A DNA stretch of 64,000 nucleotides from Liolophura sinensis. Its lineage: Eukaryota > Mollusca > Polyplacophora > Chitonida > Chitonidae. Location of the stretch: the NCBI RefSeq assembly GCF_032854445.1, contig NC_088303.1:2179501-2243500 (forward strand), written 5' to 3'. Positions 60,301-64,000 of the stretch are shown here, piece after piece. The translations under genes were made by a program, and so were the position numbers. Below the pieces are notes generated by a model. That model saw only the letters and a list, made by a program, of their open reading frames with translations. It had not been told where the DNA came from and ran no database searches. Numbering within the stretch: position 1 is the first letter of the stretch; every line of letters begins with the position of its first letter.

Positions 60301-63300
60301 CTGCATTGTGATCAACCACATAGACAGCGCTGTTATCCCTATGTACATATCTATCACGTACATGGTATTTAACAACATAGATGGAGCTGGTTGCCCAGTG
60401 TAACCGTCTATCTTGTATGTCATGTGTAATATTATAGATGGCGCCTCTTGTAGTATGAGATTTTTACATATTAACGGGAAAGACGTAATCATCCGTTACT
60501 TTTGAATCACAATCTGATCGGTCAGGGTCTGTAACGCTTGTCATTTTCAAACTGTATCTAATATCGCTTAACCTGGGGCTAGGGGCCGCAAAGGTAGCCA
60601 TGCTAATTACATCAGCATGATGTCTTTATGAACAGTTGCTATTAACGCGCCACTGAGATACCTGTTTAATTGTTATTTGACACGGAACTCATTCATGGAC
60701 TACGAATTTGAACTTTGATATGGAAGCTATGTGATGTGTATGTGTTTGTTAGTTGCTGATTCCCCCCACGAGGCCTGGAACTAGCTGGACACGTCATTCA
60801 AGCTATGTGATGTGTATGTGTTTGTTAGTTGCTGATTCCCCCCATGAGGCCTGGAACTAGCTGGACACGTCATTCAAGCTATGTGATGTGTATGTGTTTG
60901 TTAGTTGCTGATTCCCCCTATGAGGCCTGGAACTAGCTGGACATGTCATTCAAGTTATGTGATGTGTATGTGTTTGTTAGTTGCTGATTCCCCCCACGAG
61001 GCCTGGAACAAGCTGGACACGTCATTCAAGCTATGTGATGTGTATGTGTTTGTTAGCTGCTGACTTTCCCCGAAGCCTGGAACTACCTGGAAATGTCATT
61101 CAAGCTATGTGATGTGTATGTGTTTGTTAGCTGCTGACTTTCCCCCACGAGGCCTGGAACTAGCTGGACACGTCATTCAAGCTATGTGATGTGTATGTGT
61201 TTGTTAGTTGCTGACTTTCCCCCACGAGGCCTGGAACTAGCTGGACACGTCATTCAAGCTATGTGATGTGTATGTGTTTGTTAGTTGCTGACTTTCCCCC
61301 ACGAGGCCTGGAACTAGCTGGACACGTCATTCAAGCTATGTGATGTGTATGTGTTTGTTAGTTGCTGACTTTCCCCCATGAGGCCTGGAACTAGCTGGAC
61401 GTGTCATTCAAGCTATGTGATGTGTATGTGTTTGTTAGTTGCTGACTTTCCCCCACGAGGCCTGGAACTAGCTGGACACGTCATTCAAGCTATGTGATGT
61501 GTATGTGTTTGTTAGTTGCTGATTCCCCCCACGAGGCCTGGAACTAGCGGGACACGTCATTCAAGCTATGTGATGTGTATGTGTTTGTTAGTTGCTGATT
61601 CCCCCCATGAGGCCTGGAACTAGCTGGACACGTCATTCAAGCTATGTGATGTGTATGTGTTTGTTAGTTGCTGATTCCCCCTATGAGGCCTGGAACTAGC
61701 TGGACATGTCATTCAAGTTATGTGATGTGTATGTGTTTGTTAGCTGCTGACTTTCCCCCATGAGGCCTGGAACAAGCTGGACACGTCATTCAAGCTATGT
61801 GATGTGTATGTGTTTGTTAGTTGCTGACTTTCCCCCATGAGGCCTGGAACTAGCTGGACATGTCATTCAAGCTATGTGATGTGTATGTGTTTGTTAGTTG
61901 CTGACTTTCCCCCACGAGGCCTGGAACTAGCTGGACATGTCATTCAAGCTATGTGATGTGTATGTGTTTGTTAGTTGCTGACTTTCCCCCATGAGGCCTG
62001 GAACTAGCTGGACATGTCATTCAAGCTATGTGATGTGTATGTGTTTGTTAGTTGCTGACTTTCCCCGAAGCCTGGAACTAGCTCGACATGTCATTCAAGC
62101 TATGTGATGTATATGTGTTTGTTAGTTGCTGACTTTCCCCCACGAGGCCTGGAACTAGCTGGACACGTCATTCAAGCTATGTGATGTGTATGTGTTTGTT
62201 AGTTGCTGACTTTCCCCCACGAGGCCTGGAACTAGCTGGACACGTCATTCAAGCTATGTGATGTGTATGTGTTTGTTAGTTGCTGACTTTCCCCCATGAG
62301 GCCTGGAACTAGCTGGACGTGTCATTCAAGCTATGTGATGTGTATGTGTTTGTTAGTTGCTGACTTTCCCCCACGAGGCCTGGAACTAGCTGGACACGTC
62401 ATTCAAGCTATGTGATGTGTATGTGTTTGTTAGTTGCTGATTCCCCCCACGAGGCCTGGAACTAGCGGGACACGTCATTCAAGCTATGTGATGTGTATGT
62501 GTTTGTTAGTTGCTGACTTTCCCCCACAAGGCCTGGAACTAGCTGGACATGTCATTCAAGTTATGTGATGTGTATGTGTTTGTTAATTGCTGACTTTCCC
62601 CCACGAGGCCTGGAACTAGCTGGACACGTCATTCAAGTTATGTGATGTGTATGTGTTTGTTAGTTGCTGATTCCCCCCACGAGGCCTGGAACTAGCTGGA
62701 CGTGTCATTCAAGCTATGTGATGTGTATGTGTTTGTTAGCTGCTGACTTTCCCCCATGAGGCCTGGAACTAGCTAGACGTCATTCAAATTATGTGATGTG
62801 TATGTGTTTGTTAGTTGCTGACTTTCCCCGAAGCCTGGAACTAGCTAGACATGTCATTCAAGCTATGTGATGTGTATGTGTTTGTTAGTTGCCGACTTTC
62901 TCCCACGAGGCCTGGAACTAGCTAGACATGTCATTCAAGCTATGTGATGTGTATGTGTTTGTTAGTTGCTGACTTTCCCCCACGGCAGACAAGATAGGCA
63001 GACAGTACAACTTTAATGTTCTTTTTAAAGTAGAGCTGGTCATCATTTTACATTTTCAAATGCAGTTTACAGACTAACATAACTTGAAGATTGTGTGTAG
63101 CGCATACTTACTGTGAAGATAAAAGCGTTGGGGTTATCCTTTAAGGTTTCTGTTGATTGCTTTCATGTTTTGTACTAAACACTTCAGTGCCTGGCCATAG
63201 CTTTCATCAGCCTACTGCCATACTGTTGGCTACAGGAGGATGGTGTGTGTAGGTTTGTGAACAACCCAATCATGGGCCTTGACAGATTTCCTGGAATTCT

Positions 63301-63954
63301 GCCTTCTCCCCGGCTACAAACCATAGATCTAATTTCATGTTCACAATATGTCTATTGTGCTGTTTTTCCAGCTTTGGATCCTTGCAGTACATAACAAAAA
63401 GTTAAGACTTTTTGCCATAGGTACTTGTTACCATAGGTACTTGTTGCAATGTACTTTAACTTCTTAACCGATCGGACAATTTCTTTTAAAGACTAAAGCC
63501 ACACAAAATGTCTGATCCCTGAAACACAACCTCTGAATAAACTAAAGACATACATGTATCGTGTTTTTTCTTTTTCACAAAGCCATGATACCGTTTTCCA
63601 AGAGTCAACTTTGTCTAGTCAACTAGTCTATCATTTTGGCAAATGATGAGATTGACATAACTTCTAAGTTACACTAGGTCGGTTTATAAATTTTATCTTT
63701 ACTTAGATACTGTTGTACATGTATGGTAAACAACACTTGGTAAACATGTAAAACAGTTTGAATTGATTTTGTTAAAACTCTCACTCTAAACCTTTAGATT
63801 TACAATCTGTACAATTTTAATTCAAACAAACTACCTCAAGAAGCTCAAAATTGTAACAAAGTGAATGCCGTTACCTTCCCGCAGAATGCCCAAGGGCTTG
63901 GCTTGACCTTTTGAGCCCAGTCGCAAATAACGCGGGAACAAGTCTTTAATTACG
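51125..63954 (-). CDS. PIEZO: PIEZO mechanosensitive cation channel, 3' end with two alternative last exons
   Basis: Minus-strand exons: 63954-63875 and 54335-54128 (extracellular cap), then two alternative terminal exons, 52123-51847 and 51377-51125. The cap exon ends with GG in phase 2 after ...LVGY, and each terminal exon starts with one base that completes the glycine and then I-I-G-L-Y or I-L-G-L-Y. Family knowledge: PIEZO channels are trimers in the plasma membrane. After the cap come the pore-lining inner helix and the intracellular C-terminal domain, which end in a conserved LIFLYRSPETMIK segment. Both terminal exons reproduce this plan. The remainder of the protein (more than 2,000 residues in known PIEZOs) lies to the right of the window. 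The 9.5-kb intron 54336-63874 holds a retroelement and minisatellites. Identification is firm; whether it corresponds to vertebrate PIEZO1 or PIEZO2 cannot be decided from this part. Confidence 0.95.
51378..51846. other. Spacer between the two PIEZO terminal exons
   Basis: 469 bases of unique sequence. On the minus strand I see no clear AATAAA, so a transcript ending in the proximal exon may read on through the distal exon and use the downstream polyadenylation site. It contains the branch and pyrimidine tract for the distal acceptor. Confidence 0.5.
51847..52123 (-). CDS. PIEZO: PIEZO terminal exon, proximal copy (pore helix and C-terminal domain)
   Basis: Minus-strand acceptor CTGTTCACAG; 1 base plus 92 codons including TGA at 51849-51847. 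Encodes IIGLYVSFILLIGRFLRMGT (inner helix), NIMFLQLPFVDRILRLCMDL and LEEDLLARLIFLYRSPAMMI, ending with a longer basic tail QYTRLPRDLIITKKLD. Compared with vertebrate PIEZO1, the acidic pair after IMF is LQ instead of EE, and SPE is SPA. About 45 of 78 aligned residues equal the distal copy. Confidence 0.94.
52124..54127. other. PIEZO intron before the terminal exons, nothing recognised
   Basis: 2.0 kb of unique AT-rich sequence. Several short frames on both strands show nothing I recognise. No minisatellite. Confidence 0.55.
54128..54335 (-). CDS. PIEZO: PIEZO cap exon (penultimate)
   Basis: Minus-strand acceptor TTGATACCACAG, donor TACGG|GTATGT. Encodes LSDVSIQLMRGQFEGMLDET, EWWKVRERRG and NITMIAFNDRVAPAGFASLV GY. 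The EWW and the (F/V)(S/N)D(K/R)V-P segments, then GF...GYG, are characteristic of the end of the PIEZO cap. It must splice to one of the two terminal exons. Confidence 0.95.
54820..54965 (+). mobile_element. Diverged SINE
   Basis: GGGAAAGTTCATCAGCAACT, TGCCAAAGGTCACTGGTTCA, CTGGTTTCCTCCACTCATAA, TTATTCTTGAGTGTGAGGTT and CAACCAAATAAATGAATAAA follow the order of the second SINE type in the window (compare 27945-28075). Confidence 0.65.
55306..55566 (+). pseudogene. Decayed transposase-like fragment (GDGR..SPGHSAKY motif)
   Basis: In one plus frame: HQRSYLQPAI, stop, RAWTVEKVKLDKEIKEHGGK, LVAAGDGRANSPGHSAKYGS, CTLMDVKLTKTVD, stop at 55501, QLVMVRKYT. I associate the segment GDGR(A/C)xSPGHSAKYGSYT-L-M with a family of uncharacterised transposase-like proteins common in invertebrate and fish genomes. 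The in-frame stops and lack of surrounding frame indicate a dead fragment. Inside a PIEZO intron, opposite strand. Confidence 0.5.
55797..56012 (-). mobile_element. SINE, inverted, nearly complete
   Basis: Starts TTTATTTATTTATTTCATTG, then TATTTATAGAATATTTCATT, CAGTATGGTGGGAGGAAACC, CCACGACCATCCGCAAGTTG, CTTCCCACGTACGGCCGAAG, GAAGCCAGCATGACCTCGAC and a B-box complement (GACTTGAACTC). The head is partly lost. Confidence 0.85.
56345..56860 (+). repeat. Minisatellite, 62-bp unit, about 8 copies
   Basis: Unit parts: CACAGACCTCTAAGATAAGC, CATGTTTTTATTATCACACA, AACATAGGTCAATGTACAAA, AG. In the PIEZO 9.5-kb intron. One copy has a 12-base insertion near 56467. Confidence 0.95.
57113..57490 (+). repeat. 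Minisatellite, 77-bp unit, left part, about 5 copies
   Basis: Same unit as 60722-62986: AGCTATGTGATGTGTATGTG, TTTGTTAGTTGCTGACTTTC, GAGGCCTGGAACTAGCTGGA, CATGTCATTCA. It ends in a short expansion of GTGATGTGTAT at 57463-57485, where the retroelement begins. Confidence 0.95.
57530..57990 (+). pseudogene. Naiad GIY-YIG endonuclease region
   Basis: KCGHTNCLTCPSF cysteine cluster, then CIYLVTCKMCGQQYVGKATQ (the GIY and YIG strands), LHLRVNGHRKSV (catalytic arginine and the first histidine) and KHFSACDH. Target-cleaving nuclease of Penelope-like elements. Followed by a frameshift into RKIRDRELFWMLEIGSVFPY GLND. Confidence 0.85.
58031..59332 (+). pseudogene. Naiad linker with CxC motif and RT N-terminal part
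   Basis: Two open stretches in one frame (58031-58456 and 58526-59332) separated by two TAA stops about 70 bases upstream of 58526. Includes YTCDCESSVFTYDKCKHVLT, which contains the CxC motif, and HSKFVITVADKAPNNVIFIC, typical of the region preceding the RT fingers in Penelope-like elements. Confidence 0.8.
59296..60311 (+). pseudogene. Naiad reverse transcriptase core
   Basis: Frame 59296-59529 (KSFWNKYCC, MWILNNSKRL) shifts near 59454 to the frame that runs to 60311 with one TAA at 60144. Motifs: FSTLYTTIP, YQHRIGIPMGTNCAPLLADL, RYIDDLLALNN, DSPDGTSYLDLYLYKDE, SRRLYDKRDNFNFDIVNYP. Catalytic aspartates are present. Related to telomerase-type RTs by family knowledge. Confidence 0.87.
60722..62986 (+). 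repeat. Minisatellite, 77-bp unit, right part, about 30 copies
   Basis: Continuation of the 57113-57490 array beyond the retroelement. Variants include CCCCCACGAGG, CCCCCATGAGG, CCCCGAAG (shorter unit, about 72 bases), and CACGTC, CATGTC, CGTGTC. Blocks of several units are repeated (for example the CTATGAGGCC variant and its neighbours around 60900 and 61680), which indicates multi-unit duplications. Confidence 0.97.
62987..63874. other. PIEZO intron, nothing recognised
   Basis: About 890 bases of unique AT-rich sequence between the 77-bp array and the upstream cap exon. No repeat or gene recognised. Confidence 0.55.
63875..63954 (-). CDS. PIEZO: PIEZO cap exon (upstream)
   Basis: Minus-strand acceptor TTCATTCTTGCAG and donor GGAAG|GTAACG. 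80 bases encode VIKDLFPRYLRLGSKGQAKP then LGILRE, resembling the PKYIRAPNGPEA segment of vertebrate PIEZO caps. Phase 1 exit joins the next exon's first two bases to give aspartate (RED-LSDVSIQL). Confidence 0.88.
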
Positions 63955-64000
63955 CTGCAAGAATGAAAAACAAACACTCAATCACCACTAACTTCATTAT

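Larger units (their letters stand above)
57490..60722 (+). mobile_element. Penelope-like retroelement, Naiad-type (GIY-YIG before RT), decayed
   Basis: Order of domains: GIY-YIG nuclease with its C-C-H-H residues (57640-57990), linker with a CxC motif (codons TGT GAT TGT at 58640-58648), then reverse transcriptase with motif A WDFSTLY (about 59463), motif B GIPMG (59715-59729) and catalytic YIDD (59847-59858). An N-terminal GIY-YIG with a CxC linker is the permuted layout described for Naiad elements; canonical Penelope elements have the nuclease at the C terminus. The coding frame shifts near 57970, 59240 and 59454 and has stops near 58454 and at 60144, with the last stop at 60309-60311, so the copy is dead. 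About 410 bases of 3' non-coding sequence follow. Both ends abut the 77-bp minisatellite, which fits the known liking of Naiads for tandem-repeat targets. The 5' part may be truncated, since the frame opens right at the boundary. Confidence 0.85.

Noticed and set aside
57490-60722. Possible retroviral or LTR element
   Set aside because: No gag, protease, integrase or LTRs. GIY-YIG plus this RT type places it with Penelope-like elements.
57490-60722. Hammerhead ribozyme in the Penelope-like element
   Set aside because: I looked for the conserved CTGATGA and GAAA core in the flanks and did not find a convincing one; Naiads are reported to lack it.

Overview
This window is animal nuclear DNA. 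Genes are split into short exons with GT-AG introns, there is no operon structure, and the intergenic and intronic DNA is crowded with minisatellites and tRNA-derived SINEs. The SINE 3' tail (AGTGAAATATTCTTGAGTA, then CACCAATCAAATAAATAAA) is a type I associate with molluscs, so a marine lophotrochozoan, most likely a mollusc, is my best guess. The species cannot be fixed from the sequence alone.

Three conserved protein-coding genes are present. (1) On +, 1817-23636: the last 12 coding exons (507 codons plus stop) of paraplegin (SPG7), the mitochondrial m-AAA protease. AAA+ and HExxH protease motifs are intact; the N-terminal part lies off the left edge. (2) On +, 25497-45931: a complete 8-exon gene (580 aa) for WRNIP1/MgsA, a UBZ-finger AAA+ protein of replication stress. 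(3) On -, 63954 down to 51125: the 3' end of a PIEZO mechanosensitive channel gene, with two cap-domain exons followed by two tandemly duplicated, mutually divergent terminal exons. Each terminal exon encodes a full pore-lining inner helix plus C-terminal domain with its own stop. WRNIP1 and PIEZO converge tail to tail around 46-51 kb.

About 27 kb of the 64 kb is tandem repeat, in roughly fifteen separate minisatellite arrays with units of 16 to 95 bp. The largest are a 62-bp unit (9251-13577), a 44-bp unit (34478-40192), another 44-bp unit (31165-34062), an 89-bp unit (18240-20916), a 35-bp unit (4222-6652), a 54-bp unit (15779-17947) and a 77-bp unit (57113-57490 and 60722-62986). Several begin within a few bases of a splice donor, and two appear to have grown out of SINE fragments. 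A small 54-bp array starts inside the last coding exon of WRNIP1 and repeats its stop codon in frame.

Mobile DNA includes a decayed Penelope-like retroelement with a permuted order (GIY-YIG nuclease first, CxC linker, then reverse transcriptase; Naiad type), inserted in the 77-bp minisatellite inside a PIEZO intron. There is also a 1.95-kb unclassified element with terminal hairpins in a WRNIP1 intron, many SINE copies, two other dispersed repeat families, and a fragment resembling a transposase-like protein. The most interesting biology is the duplicated PIEZO pore exon: splicing could give one gene two channel pores. The first copy lacks two acidic positions implicated in PIEZO ion permeation.
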